Virus record (IMG/VR): IMGVR_UViG_3300025400_000058 | Location: 1-29,738 of that record | DNA: 29,738 nucleotides | Origin: a virus | Direction: 5' to 3' (one strand) | Shown here: positions 7,182 through 15,009 of the stretch, piece after piece | Layout of the letters: each line of letters starts with the position of its first letter | Numbering within the stretch: the first letter of the stretch is position 1 | The notes under the pieces: model-generated | Seen by the model: only the letters and a program-made list of their open reading frames with translations | What the model was told of the DNA's origin: nothing | Databases searched by the model: none | Made by a program: the position numbers and the translations under genes

Positions 7182-7442
7182 TTATTGTCCTGGTTGTTTC
7201 TGTGCGGCTAATGCGGCTTGATATGCGGCTACTACTTCTGTTGTCCATACTGCCGCACTGATTGCGGGTACGGGTGTTGGATCTGTTGCCGCCGCAGTAT
7301 CCCCTGGGTGTCTAACCCAACGGCTAAAGTTTCTTGCAATCTCAACACCGTCTTTGGTGATGATCTCTGCTTGACGTACCTGGATAGACCCGTCTTCTAA
7401 AACTTCTGTTTTGTCAATTGTTGTGCGTGATGCGAGTGTCAT
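7182..7442 (-). CDS. Small fibre-cassette protein, copy 1
   Basis: An 86-aa soluble protein (MTLASRTTIDKTEVLEDGSI, VQVRQ-type strand IQVRQAEIITKDG, ARNFSRWVRHPGD, VWTTEVVAAYQAALAAQ). It is the paralogue of 4921-5172. Both copies directly follow a fibre-type gene in transcription order and precede another. The C-terminal half is Ala-rich and likely helical. The role is unknown; repeated association with fibre genes suggests that it serves them. Confidence 0.75.
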   Translation of the reverse strand: MTLASRTTIDKTEVLEDGSIQVRQAEIITKDGVEIARNFSRWVRHPGDTAAATDPTPVPAISAAVWTTEVVAAYQAALAAQKQPGQ

Positions 7443-7451
7443 TGTGACTCC

Positions 7452-8279
7452 TTAAAATGTTGCAACGTATGTAAATGAACCAGTAAAGTGTGGAGTTCCA
7501 GAAGGAAGAGTATTGCTATTGTCGTACCTCCAAAAAATAATAGAAGTTCCTGATCCTGCACTTAATCCCCAAAAATATCCTGTAATCGCATTTTCTCTTA
7601 ATATTCCAGAAGAATTATTTCCGCTTGCTTGAGAAAAAGGAAGGTTTGTAATAGTTACATTAGAGGCACTTGAAGTAGATGCAAAATTAATAAGCATATT
7701 TACAGTTACCATATTACCTATTTTGGTGTAACTTCCAGAAGTTGTTGACAAAGTAAAACTTCCAGTACCTGCGGTTAAAGTAGGTGTCCAAGTCCCTGTC
7801 TCATAGTCATTAAGCGTACTATTTGTAAGAGCACTACTATTGTTAAATACTATTCCATTAGTACCAGATGCAAAAGTTAAGTTACCCGCTAAGTTACTAA
7901 TCGTACCGCCGCTGATAGTCGGTGAAGTTATGGTCGGGCTTGTCCCTAATACCACAGAACCTGAGCCAGTAGATGATGCCAACTGACTTGTACCCACAGT
8001 GCCAGGACTAGGAGCAATGATCTGTGTGATAAGGGATGTGTACTCAACCCAAATATTGTTTGTGCCTGAAGGCGGGGCAGAACTAAATGTAATCGTACTA
8101 CCAGATACTGTATACGCTGACCCAGGGTTTTGATCTACGTTAGCTACGTTAACAAGCATCTGATATACCGATGCCACTGGGCGTGACAGAGTAAATGCCG
8201 TAGTTGATCCATTCCCGCTGAAGAAGTCTACAGCAGGTGTAAAGCCTTGGTTCTGAACAGTATTGCCAACGTAACTCAT
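7452..8279 (-). CDS. Tail fibre with attachment module and DYETG tip
   Basis: A 275-aa protein. N-terminal part (about residues 1-110): SYVGNTVQNQGFTPAVDFFS, GNGSTTAFTLSRPVASVYQM, YTVSGSTITFSSAPPSGTNN, which is the same module that opens 5696-6649. Then a short linker (SPTITSPTISGGTISNLAGN), a common phage fibre linker, and the tip (LTNSTLNDYETGTWTPTLTA, YTKIGNMVTVNMLINF, end YVATF). The protein is thus a fusion of an attachment module with the tip domain that also exists on its own in 6659-7180. The start ATG is one base past the stop of the upstream gene. Confidence 0.82.
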   Translation of the reverse strand: MSYVGNTVQNQGFTPAVDFFSGNGSTTAFTLSRPVASVYQMLVNVANVDQNPGSAYTVSGSTITFSSAPPSGTNNIWVEYTSLITQIIAPSPGTVGTSQLASSTGSGSVVLGTSPTITSPTISGGTISNLAGNLTFASGTNGIVFNNSSALTNSTLNDYETGTWTPTLTAGTGSFTLSTTSGSYTKIGNMVTVNMLINFASTSSASNVTITNLPFSQASGNNSSGILRENAITGYFWGLSAGSGTSIIFWRYDNSNTLPSGTPHFTGSFTYVATF

Positions 8280-8280
8280 A

Positions 8281-9036
8281 TTATGAAATTTGTAAAACTG
8301 ACAGTATCACATCTGCGGAGGTCGCAGTACCCATTGCCGCCTGAACTGAATCGTTTGTATTTAACACCAATTTACCGTCTCCGCCAAACAAAGCCAATGC
8401 TCCGCCTACTGGAACAGTCGCAGAAGAAACAATGTAATAACTGGTGTTGCTTGTAATTGTTGTGCTAGATATAGTCTGAGCAGAAGACATGGTGTATGTT
8501 CCTACTCCGCCAATTGCGTAGAAACTATAGTTACCAGATGCCTGACCCGTAAAGTTATTAGATAACGTTACTGTATTGGTAGTTGTATTAATTGCCAATA
8601 CTGTAGATGCAGTTGGTAGGTTAGTACCTGATACCAATTGTCCAATCTGTACGCCCGTTACGTTAGCCAAGGTAACTGTATTTGCACCTGATGCGCCACC
8701 GCTTGAGAAAGCAATCGTAGCTGCCGCAGTACCTGTAGAGGTTAACTGATTCACAATCGTTACTGTACCCGATATACCTGTGCCTGTGATGACCTGGTTA
8801 GGTACGATCAAGCCACTTGATACCGCAGTAATAGTTAGTGTTGTGGATGCACCGCTTGTCGCACCTGTTGCTGTAAACGATGAGTTTACAAACAAAGAAG
8901 CCGTGATCGGGCTAGATGTGGTGTTACAGATTGTTGCCCCGATAACTGTGGTTTGCGTTACGGCAGATGCGGTAACAAGAGTAACCGCAGAAGTTCCCAC
9001 ATTTTTCTGAACATAGCGTGTAAATACATTACTCAT
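8281..9036 (-). CDS. Virion protein with inserted beta-repeat modules
   Basis: A 251-aa protein. The ends (VFTRYVQKNVGTSAVTLVTA, SAVTQTTVIGATICNTTSSP; and SATVPVGGALALFGGDGKLV, DSVQAAMGTATSADVILSVL) match a short virion-protein family of aquatic phages, from memory of about 110-130 residues. Between them, about residues 52-178, lie two beta-repeat units (QVITGTGISGTVTI and QLVSGTNLPTASTVLAI, TVTLSNNFTGQASGNYSFY) that I read as an insertion. The same unit type is found in 16547-19633 and 11381-12484. Location in the fibre cluster suggests a tail or collar component; function unknown. Confidence 0.72.
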   Translation of the reverse strand: MSNVFTRYVQKNVGTSAVTLVTASAVTQTTVIGATICNTTSSPITASLFVNSSFTATGATSGASTTLTITAVSSGLIVPNQVITGTGISGTVTIVNQLTSTGTAAATIAFSSGGASGANTVTLANVTGVQIGQLVSGTNLPTASTVLAINTTTNTVTLSNNFTGQASGNYSFYAIGGVGTYTMSSAQTISSTTITSNTSYYIVSSATVPVGGALALFGGDGKLVLNTNDSVQAAMGTATSADVILSVLQIS

Positions 9037-9040
9037 TTTT

Positions 9041-10849
9041 TTATCCTAATGCAATGGCTAAAGCGACCGCCGTTCCTGCGGGATCGACTTGAAGATTTGA
9101 TTGTGCCCCAGATACCGTAGTTGCGCCAGTACCTCCGCTTGCTAATGCTAGTGTTCCAGCAACAGTCACAGCTCCGTTCGTGGCAGTAGACGGCGTTAAT
9201 CCTGTTGTACCAAAGCTGATTGAACTTACCGCTACGCTTGTAAGGCTTGTCCATTGGGGCGCAGTAGCTCCTGGATTAACTGTCAAAATCTGACCCGCAG
9301 TACCTATAGCCAACGTACTGAACGCACTGGTTCCAGCTCCGTAAACCAAAGATCCTGTAGCCAAAGTATTTAAACCTGTACCACCGTTCGCAACACCGAG
9401 GGTTTGAGTCCACTGCGGAGCACTGCCAGTTGATGTTAATAAGTAGCCTGAAGTACCAATACCAAGCTTGGATAACGCAGTACCTGTCGCATAGTAAGTG
9501 ATATCACCAGCCGTATAAGTAGTTAAACCTGTACCGCCGTTTGAAGTAATCAATGTACCCGCTACAGTAATTGCACCACCAGTAGCCGTGTTAGGCGTAA
9601 GTCCTGTGGTTCCAAATGAAATGGATGTAACTCCAATACTTGCAAGAGTAGCCCATGTGGGTACACCGCTTGAATTGGTTGTCAATACTGAGGAGTTAGC
9701 CGTAGCCAATGCCGCCCATGTATTAGCAGAAGATGCATACAAAAGCGAGTTGATAGCTACCGTTGACGTAGGGAATGTAGATGTTGTCCAGGCAGGAGTT
9801 GTGCTTGAACCTGATGCAAGCAACTGTCCCGCCGTAGCAGTTCCAGACAATATACCCAAAGCACTAGCGGTAGAGTAAACAATACCACCATTACTTGCGG
9901 TCAACGTGGCATTAGTTCCACCATAGGTAAGACCTAAAGTACCAAATGTAGGAGCACCTGTTCCGCCTGATAGCAGAGCTTGACCTGAAGTACCTGCCGT
10001 ATTCAATGCCAGGGCTGATGCGCCTGAATAAGCAATTGCTCCAGCAGATGCGGTTAAGTTTGCGTTCGTTCCACCAAGGGCTAAGCTAAGCTGATTCGCC
10101 CATGTAGGTACGCTAGATACTGTTGTTAAAACCGCAGCGGCTACAGTAGCAAGACCTGTAATCGTATTAGATGCAGATGAATACAACAACTGATTGATTG
10201 TTGTAGTCGCAGGATATGTAGCCGTACTCCAAGATGGGGTAGTGCTTGATCCTGAAAGAATGATCTGGTTCGCCGTAGCAGTGCCAGAAAGAATCTGCAT
10301 CTGACTGGCGTTTGAATAAACTATACCGCCGTTGCTTGCCGTTAAGTTAGCATTAGTGCCGCCGTTAGCTAAAGGCAAAATACCTGTTAAGTTTGAAACA
10401 ACAGAAGAAGTAATCTTGATAAAGTCATTGGCTACTGTGCTCCAGTAAACAACGCACTTCTCTCCGTTGATAACTGTTACACCCGTTGTCGGGCCAGTTG
10501 TTCCACGAAGCGTAATTGAATATCCACCCGTTGTAGCATTGTTAACAATGTACATCTTAGATGAATTGGGAGCATTGATATTCCTGTTTGCCGTCCGTGC
10601 GCCTGTGCAGAGTAATTGCATATACTGCGCAGTCGTTGAATTGGGCGAAGCAACAATATTAGATCCAGAGCTACTACCATTAGTAATGGTTAAAGTAATG
10701 TCTGAATCATTGGTGATATTGTTCGTGCCCGCAAGAGCGGCATCTACATACTGAGTAATACCAAGCGATACGTCATCACCCCAAGTACCTGATTCAGTAC
10801 CTGTGACTGGTAATGCTAAGCCGAGTAGTGTTGTGTAATTAATAGTCAT
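9041..10849 (-). CDS. Long repetitive tail fibre
   Basis: A 602-aa protein, poor in charged residues. The N-terminus (LGLALPVTGTESGTWGDDVS, GITQYVDAALAGTNNI) is a recognisable tail-fibre start. From about residue 160 the sequence is made of repeats of about 50 residues headed by GGTNANLTASNGGIVYS or GGTG variants and ending in SGSSTTPSW-like strands, plus two copies of SISFGTTGLTP. Such repeats are typical of fibre shafts with a beta-helix or beta-spiral fold. The end (GATTVSGAQSNLQVDPAGTA) lacks a tip or self-cleaving chaperone domain, so the tip may be given by the separate proteins encoded downstream. The repeats give internal DNA similarity, a source of possible length variation. Confidence 0.85.
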   Translation of the reverse strand: MTINYTTLLGLALPVTGTESGTWGDDVSLGITQYVDAALAGTNNITNDSDITLTITNGSSSGSNIVASPNSTTAQYMQLLCTGARTANRNINAPNSSKMYIVNNATTGGYSITLRGTTGPTTGVTVINGEKCVVYWSTVANDFIKITSSVVSNLTGILPLANGGTNANLTASNGGIVYSNASQMQILSGTATANQIILSGSSTTPSWSTATYPATTTINQLLYSSASNTITGLATVAAAVLTTVSSVPTWANQLSLALGGTNANLTASAGAIAYSGASALALNTAGTSGQALLSGGTGAPTFGTLGLTYGGTNATLTASNGGIVYSTASALGILSGTATAGQLLASGSSTTPAWTTSTFPTSTVAINSLLYASSANTWAALATANSSVLTTNSSGVPTWATLASIGVTSISFGTTGLTPNTATGGAITVAGTLITSNGGTGLTTYTAGDITYYATGTALSKLGIGTSGYLLTSTGSAPQWTQTLGVANGGTGLNTLATGSLVYGAGTSAFSTLAIGTAGQILTVNPGATAPQWTSLTSVAVSSISFGTTGLTPSTATNGAVTVAGTLALASGGTGATTVSGAQSNLQVDPAGTAVALAIALG

Positions 10850-10857
10850 CTAATTTC

Positions 10858-10959
10858 CTAAGAGGTAGGAATCTGCGTCCACGCAGGAGTCTGTGAATTA
10901 GGAATCTGCGTCCAATTTGGAGTTTGACTATTGGTAACTGGTGTCCATGTAACAAACAT
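10858..10959 (-). CDS. 33-aa protein with WTQIPxSQTP repeats
   Basis: A 33-codon frame: MFVTWTPVTNSQT followed by PNWTQIPNSQTP and AWTQIPTS. The unit W-T-Q-I-P-x-S-Q-T-P occurs nearly twice with a degenerate third copy at the start. The ATG overlaps the upstream stop by one base (TAATG), with AGGAG well placed in the upstream gene. I recall similar very short Trp-repeat proteins before fibre genes in aquatic phages. Function unknown; a virion-bound peptide or fibre cofactor are options. Confidence 0.72.
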   Translation of the reverse strand: MFVTWTPVTNSQTPNWTQIPNSQTPAWTQIPTS

Positions 10960-11384
10960 TATGAACTCCTAATCAATGCAGTTGACGAACTATTACTTGG
11001 CATTGTAACTGTAAATGTGTTTGAACAGGTCTTATTTGAACCAAAATCAATCACACAAATAGATGCGTTACTTGCCGTAGCATCATAGACCAAAGCACAC
11101 CTGGCGGTAAAAGCAGCAGGACTCCAAACCACATTATTCCAATTGATATATGCAATACTGTTAACTGCATCGTAGTTAAAAGCAATGCCCGTCATTAATT
11201 TACCGCCAGCCGTATATCCCGTCCCAATGATTTCATTGGTACTGGAATAAGCCGTTGTAGATAAATTAAGATTGGCATTACCGTTATACAAAGCCATGTA
11301 TATAGAATCTGTAGACAAGTTAAATACCCCGCCCGTGTAGAGCTGGTATTTAAAGCTTGTCGTTTGTCCTTGAACTATACTCAT
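10959..11384 (-). CDS. Virion-associated protein, function unknown
   Basis: A 141-aa beta-rich protein: SFKYQLYTGGVFNLSTDSIY, MALYNGNANLNLSTTAYSST, NEIIGTGYTAGGKLM, then VWSPAAFTARCALVYDATAS and a C-terminal strand region. The pattern (fixed 'ALY..NA.L...T.AY....E..GTGY.AGG') belongs to a family common in tail modules of aquatic phages whose function is not known to me. The start overlaps the upstream adaptor-like gene by four bases. A fold with many strands and few charges fits a structural component. Confidence 0.75.
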   Translation of the reverse strand: MSIVQGQTTSFKYQLYTGGVFNLSTDSIYMALYNGNANLNLSTTAYSSTNEIIGTGYTAGGKLMTGIAFNYDAVNSIAYINWNNVVWSPAAFTARCALVYDATASNASICVIDFGSNKTCSNTFTVTMPSNSSSTALIRSS

Positions 11385-12484
11385 GGTACGGGTTGAATCC
11401 TAGTTTGCCCAGAACGGTAAGCGTCTTGTCGCTCCAATCCATCTCCCAGGCGTTTTGCAATAGCCAATGCTTCCTTGTACTTATTATCGTAAAAGGCAAT
11501 TAAATCCTTATCGCCCTTTTGATATGTGTAGGCTTCTACCAAACATCCATACAAAAGGACTGAATCAAAATTATTACCAAGCCAGGACTGTCCTGTTGCG
11601 CTTGTGATCGTAGATACGGGTACAGTAAATCCTAAACCTGTTCCGCCAAGATATGTATTAGATATGGTCAAAGAATCCCCAACCACATATCCTGTACCGC
11701 CTGAAGTTAAAGTAACAGACGTTACTACACCAGCCGTAACAACAACCGATCCATAAGCGTAAGTACCAGTACCGCCACTAAAAGGTACGTTGTAATAAGT
11801 TCCAGAGACATATCCTGATCCTCCAGAAGTAATAGAACCCAACGCAGTAATTTGAGCCTGAATAATACTGTCAGGGTAATAAAAATAATGTAACTCAGTT
11901 GAATATGCTTGATCAGGAGTCGGCCCAAGCATAAAGCTAAGATACAAAGGTGCTGAACTCTGAGGGCCAAATAACGCATAGTGCTTTGGTTTATTTTGAT
12001 AGCTCGAAGTCGGATAGCACTCACGAATAAAGTTTACATCTTTATTCAATAGATATAAGTAATCCGTTTGGAAAACAATGTTTCCAGATACTGCACCAAT
12101 GTTATTCTGAGATAAAGTAATCGTAGTGCCACTTACACTAAGCACTACACATTGATTACCAATGTTTGTACCGCTTACACTTTGTCCCGCAAATATACCT
12201 GTGTTGGATGCAACAGTAATGGTATTTGTGCTGACTGATCCAGTGCCAGTAGTTGTCACACTTGAAAATACCGCCAATGAATAAGGAGCTAAAAAATCAT
12301 TGGGGCAAGACAAGTATGCATTACCAGCAGTCACATTGCCCGTCACATTCTTACGCAAAGACGGAAACAAAATAGAGTTGAAAACCCTTTGCTCCGTTTG
12401 CGTAATAAACGTATTCATGTCAACCGTAGGAAATGTATATTCCAAATACGAATTGACTTCGTTGACGAGCTGACTATAGTTCAT
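11381..12484 (-). CDS. Adaptor/connector-like protein with two inserted modules
   Basis: A 367-aa protein. Conserved core blocks: YSQLVNEVNSYLEYTFPTVD, FITQTEQRVFNSILFPSLRK, YLSCPNDFLAPYSLAVF, YLLNKDVNFIRECYPTSSYQ, LGPTPDQAYSTELHYFYYPD, and near the end SWLGNNFDSVLLYGCLVEAY with AYRSGQTR. These fit the phage adaptor family that sits under the portal. Between the third and fourth blocks (about residues 78-143) lies a beta-repeat unit like those in 16547-19633, and at about 211-295 a Gly-rich module (SGGSGYVSGTYYNVPFSGGT, SGGTGYVVGDSLTI). I infer both to be domain insertions. The end is helical (KYKEALAIAKRLGDG). Confidence 0.8.
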   Translation of the reverse strand: MNYSQLVNEVNSYLEYTFPTVDMNTFITQTEQRVFNSILFPSLRKNVTGNVTAGNAYLSCPNDFLAPYSLAVFSSVTTTGTGSVSTNTITVASNTGIFAGQSVSGTNIGNQCVVLSVSGTTITLSQNNIGAVSGNIVFQTDYLYLLNKDVNFIRECYPTSSYQNKPKHYALFGPQSSAPLYLSFMLGPTPDQAYSTELHYFYYPDSIIQAQITALGSITSGGSGYVSGTYYNVPFSGGTGTYAYGSVVVTAGVVTSVTLTSGGTGYVVGDSLTISNTYLGGTGLGFTVPVSTITSATGQSWLGNNFDSVLLYGCLVEAYTYQKGDKDLIAFYDNKYKEALAIAKRLGDGLERQDAYRSGQTRIQPVP

Positions 12485-12804
12485 GCAAGCGGGCCTCTGG
12501 ACATAATGCCACGCTCAGCAGCACCAGCACCACGCATCTTCTCACCAGAAGTTTTAACCTCATGGTTGTTGCCAATGGATACAGTTCCATTCAAAGGAGT
12601 CCAGTTCTTGCGAGTAGGCATCTTTACTTCCAAGCCAATGTGATCAGGCAAGTCACTATCAGAATCAATACTTCTGGTAGTCACTGGCTTGTTCTTCATA
12701 GTATGGGGTTTTGCATACTCATCAGCATAGCCATTGGTAATACCCTTGGCTTTAACAATTGCTGGACTGTCTTTCTTGTCAACAGGAAATTTCTTTGCTT
12801 TCAT
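12481..12804 (-). CDS. Small basic protein, function unknown
   Basis: A 107-aa Lys-rich protein (MKAKKFPVDKKDSPAIVKAK, then NWTPLNGTVSIGNNHEVKTS, GEKMRGAGAAERGIMSRGPL). The frame is open to a GTG at 12816, but the ATG at 12804 is preceded by TGGAGG at ideal spacing and is chosen here. No membrane segment or known motif. The C-terminal GEKMRGAG resembles the GEHMRKPG stretch of 14749-15009, so the two small proteins may share a motif. It overlaps the adaptor gene start by four bases. Confidence 0.75.
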   Translation of the reverse strand: MKAKKFPVDKKDSPAIVKAKGITNGYADEYAKPHTMKNKPVTTRSIDSDSDLPDHIGLEVKMPTRKNWTPLNGTVSIGNNHEVKTSGEKMRGAGAAERGIMSRGPLA

Positions 12805-12805
12805 A

Positions 12806-13030
12806 TTAGCCTCCACGCTGATAACCAGCTCTTGCTAGATTACGTCCTTCGGCTTTCATGCTGTCTTGACTAACACCAGCTAATCCGCCTTTGGCGTACT
12901 TCTTAATCTTGCCACCCTTTTTGAGTTTGCTCAGATCAGTTTTCTCGCCTTTGTGTTCTTGTTTATCATGCATACCAAAAGCTTTTTTGATTAGCTTTTT
13001 ATCTTCTTTAATGTCATCATGCTTAGCCAT
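12806..13030 (-). CDS. Small Lys/Gly-rich protein with KGG motifs
   Basis: A 74-aa protein starting MAKHDDIKEDKKLIKKAFGM, then HDKQEHKGEKTDLSKLKKGG, IKKYAKGGLAGV and the end AGYQRGG. It has three x-x-GG motifs (LKKGG, YAKGG, YQRGG). The start at 13030 is chosen because AAGGAGC lies just upstream; a longer frame to 13165 runs into the preceding gene and has no such site. Very basic, disordered-looking. The function is unknown; DNA, polyphosphate-like or capsid-interior binding are guesses from charge. Confidence 0.8.
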   Translation of the reverse strand: MAKHDDIKEDKKLIKKAFGMHDKQEHKGEKTDLSKLKKGGKIKKYAKGGLAGVSQDSMKAEGRNLARAGYQRGG

Positions 13031-13041
13031 TTTTAGCTCCT

Positions 13042-13446
13042 TTAAGATATAGAAATTGTAACTGTACCGACCGCAGTTGTGGTAACTAAATTGTTGGGTG
13101 TGAGTAGCGGAGGATTGAACTGACCGTAAAACTCTTGTGACCCACCAATAGGGTTCCAACCCCACTGCGTATCCCTAGAACCGCCTGACGGAAATCCTAA
13201 AGAATCTAATCCTGACGTTACATATGTCGTATCTGTTCTTGGCTGACGAACTGCCTGTGGATCATCAACTGGGTACATACCCAATTGAAGTTGTGGATGA
13301 TCTGGATCCCAGCACTCAGGACACACTTTAAGTTGATAAAGCTTGGTCTTGATGACTTCAAACTTTAACTGTTTTAATTTGTACCTAAAGCCACACCTAT
13401 CGCACTGGGCAATACTGTACTTGCCAGAAGCGAAACGATTACCCAT
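13042..13446 (-). CDS. Zinc-ribbon virion-linked protein
   Basis: A 134-aa protein. Residues 14-45 hold CDRCGFRYKLKQLKFEVIKT and VCPEC, two CxxC knuckles that should bind one zinc ion. After the ribbon (about 46-134) comes a Pro/Gly/Asn-rich tail (QLGMYPVDDPQAVRQPRTDT, WGWNPIGGSQEFYG) ending in a short strand-rich part. The family recurs next to adaptor genes in aquatic phages. It starts one base inside the upstream stop (TAATG). A connector component or a folding aid is plausible; no activity is evident. Confidence 0.78.
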   Translation of the reverse strand: MGNRFASGKYSIAQCDRCGFRYKLKQLKFEVIKTKLYQLKVCPECWDPDHPQLQLGMYPVDDPQAVRQPRTDTTYVTSGLDSLGFPSGGSRDTQWGWNPIGGSQEFYGQFNPPLLTPNNLVTTTAVGTVTISIS

Positions 13447-14402
13447 TACGGACTACCTGATCCAATAAACTGTTGTCTAGGCACAAACCTAATTGCCGCC
13501 TTCTCCCTGTCCTCGCCCGCAGCTATGTCAAACTGCTCATCATAAGCTTGCTTGAGCATTTGGATACGAGGCATCAATTCTGGGACTTTCATTGAAATGT
13601 GGTACGCCAATCCCGCAGCTACGGCTGGCAAGAATCTGAAGTTCATATCTTGGACATTCGGCCCTGCGCCCGCATCCTGCACACGCCGTAAACGCCAATA
13701 TGCAAAGGTATATGTAGTAGTTCCGTCTGGTGTTGGCCATACTGTTATCGCTGGTAGTTTAGGAACATAGACCGCAGCACCTATTACATACGACTGTGCC
13801 GTGGTATTGTTTTGTGCCCTAAAGCAATTTTGTAAAGTGTTACCAGAAATGTATGAATAATAAATAACTTCACCGCTTACAGAACCTAATTGGATATAGC
13901 CATTTGCAGCCAATCCTACGGTGCTAGAAAGCGTTATTGTGGTGTCGGTTGCCGCTACTGCTGCCGCCGTTTGAATCGTTGTGAAAGCGGTTTCTCCCGA
14001 CATCCTTTGTACCCAAACCTGGATAGGACGAGATTGAGTAAGCTTGTTAGGAATAGTCGCATAGGTAGAAACACTGATACGGGTAATAGTCAGATCAGCT
14101 TGGTTGGTTGTGCTATTTGCATTTGTACGAACCACATGATCTAACAAATCAATCGTATCTGTTGGCAGTGGATAAGTGTTTAGACCCTGTTGCATGGTAA
14201 TCACACCCTGGTCTATTGTCCACATATTGATGCCACGATTCTGCCACTCGATGGTCATCAGGTTCATTGATCTGCGAGCAGTGCGCAAATCATAGCCAGA
14301 ACGCATTTCACGACCAGCCCTCTCCCAAGCCTCCTCTGCTATTTCAGCGAAGTCAAGGTCAAAGGCTGTCGTGCCTGTAGTAGTTCCAGCATTGATAGAC
14401 AT
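13446..14402 (-). CDS. Adaptor/head-tail connector-like protein with inserted module
   Basis: A 318-aa protein. Core blocks: FDLDFAEIAEEAWERAGREM, YDLRTARRSMNLMTIEWQNR, YPLPTDTIDLLDHVVRT, ISVSTYATIPNKLTQSRPIQ, WRLRRVQDAGAG, and the C-terminal VAAGLAYHISMKVPELMPRI with AGEDREKAAIRFVPR. I recall this as a widespread phage connector-type family. Residues about 137-219 (DTTITLSSTVGLAANGYIQL, GEVIYYSYISGNTL, CFRAQNNTTAQSY) form a phage module that is normally a free-standing beta unit and looks inserted. Mostly helical otherwise, as expected for adaptor subunits that sit below the portal ring. Confidence 0.8.
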   Translation of the reverse strand: MSINAGTTTGTTAFDLDFAEIAEEAWERAGREMRSGYDLRTARRSMNLMTIEWQNRGINMWTIDQGVITMQQGLNTYPLPTDTIDLLDHVVRTNANSTTNQADLTITRISVSTYATIPNKLTQSRPIQVWVQRMSGETAFTTIQTAAAVAATDTTITLSSTVGLAANGYIQLGSVSGEVIYYSYISGNTLQNCFRAQNNTTAQSYVIGAAVYVPKLPAITVWPTPDGTTTYTFAYWRLRRVQDAGAGPNVQDMNFRFLPAVAAGLAYHISMKVPELMPRIQMLKQAYDEQFDIAAGEDREKAAIRFVPRQQFIGSGSP

Positions 14403-14752
14403 TATGCACTAGGCTGTTCTACAGCAGGTGAGGCTGATTCGACAGAGGTATCTGCAACAGATTCGTCAGAAGCCACGGCAACAACAGTATTATCAACACT
14501 ATCATCCACGGAGCTATTTGTTTCAGTATCTTCATCAAATTGTTCATGTGGCACATCATCCATAAATGCTGCTACCGCCTCCTGCGGAGCTTCTTCAATC
14601 GCATCTTGAACTGGGTAAATCTGTGCATCCAAGTCATTGATAACTCCTTGCAAATCTTCGCTAATAGCGCCCCAAGAATTAATCTGATGTTGTGCTCTTT
14701 GGTTCAATTCATTAAGAATAAAAGCCGCATCTTCTTTGCTAATTTGAATCAT
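14402..14752 (-). CDS. Acidic protein with disordered tail
   Basis: A 116-aa protein. The first 50 residues look helical (ISKEDAAFILNELNQRAQHQ, WGAISEDLQGVINDLDAQIY), while the rest is a low-complexity acidic tail (DTETNSSVDDSVDNTVVAVA) rich in Asp, Ser and Val. The start overlaps the next gene's reading by four bases upstream and its stop overlaps the following start by one base. It is strongly acidic amid a run of strongly basic proteins. Function unknown; a charge-complementary partner is a guess only. Confidence 0.72.
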   Translation of the reverse strand: MIQISKEDAAFILNELNQRAQHQINSWGAISEDLQGVINDLDAQIYPVQDAIEEAPQEAVAAFMDDVPHEQFDEDTETNSSVDDSVDNTVVAVASDESVADTSVESASPAVEQPSA

Positions 14753-15009
14753 TTCTTTTTCCTCGTTTTAGCGGATTTAATAAAGTCTGCTTTTGATGGA
14801 GCACCTTTAGATCCTGGCTTGCGCATATGCTCGCCAGAACCCTCTGCTATCCTCTCCTGCTTTGCATGGATGTTGGCATAAAGTCCAGGATGATTAGCCA
14901 TTCCGCCCTTCTTATACTGCTCAAAGTCAGTATTGTCACGGCGTTTCTTCATCTTTCCTTTGGGCATCTTTGAGGGATTCATATCCCCCATACCACGACT
15001 TGCCATCAT
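14749..15009 (-). CDS. Small basic protein, YANIHAK family
   Basis: An 86-aa Lys/Gly/Met-rich protein. The conserved core is HPGLYANIHAKQERIAEGSG with EHMRKPGSKGAP and an end rich in Lys (KSAKTRKKK). The core block is one I know from a widespread small-protein family in tailed phages of marine and freshwater bacteria; its function is unknown. One KGG motif (YKKGG) precedes it. The start (ATG ATG) overlaps the stop of 15006-15182 by four bases. The protein looks disordered and nucleic-acid friendly. Confidence 0.8.
   Translation of the reverse strand: MMASRGMGDMNPSKMPKGKMKKRRDNTDFEQYKKGGMANHPGLYANIHAKQERIAEGSGEHMRKPGSKGAPSKADFIKSAKTRKKK

Noticed and set aside
9033-9254. Minus-strand 73-codon ORF rich in Arg/Ser/Cys
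   Set aside because: Out-of-frame reading of the end of the 602-aa fibre gene; no ribosome site.
9041-10849. Short tandem DNA repeats that could be read as a CRISPR-like array
   Set aside because: The repeats are about 150 bases, degenerate and in frame: they are protein repeats of the fibre shaft, not CRISPR repeats with spacers.
12806-13165. 119-codon reading of the 74-aa KGG gene
   Set aside because: The extra N-terminus overlaps the zinc-ribbon gene and lacks a ribosome site; the start at 13030 has AAGGAGC.
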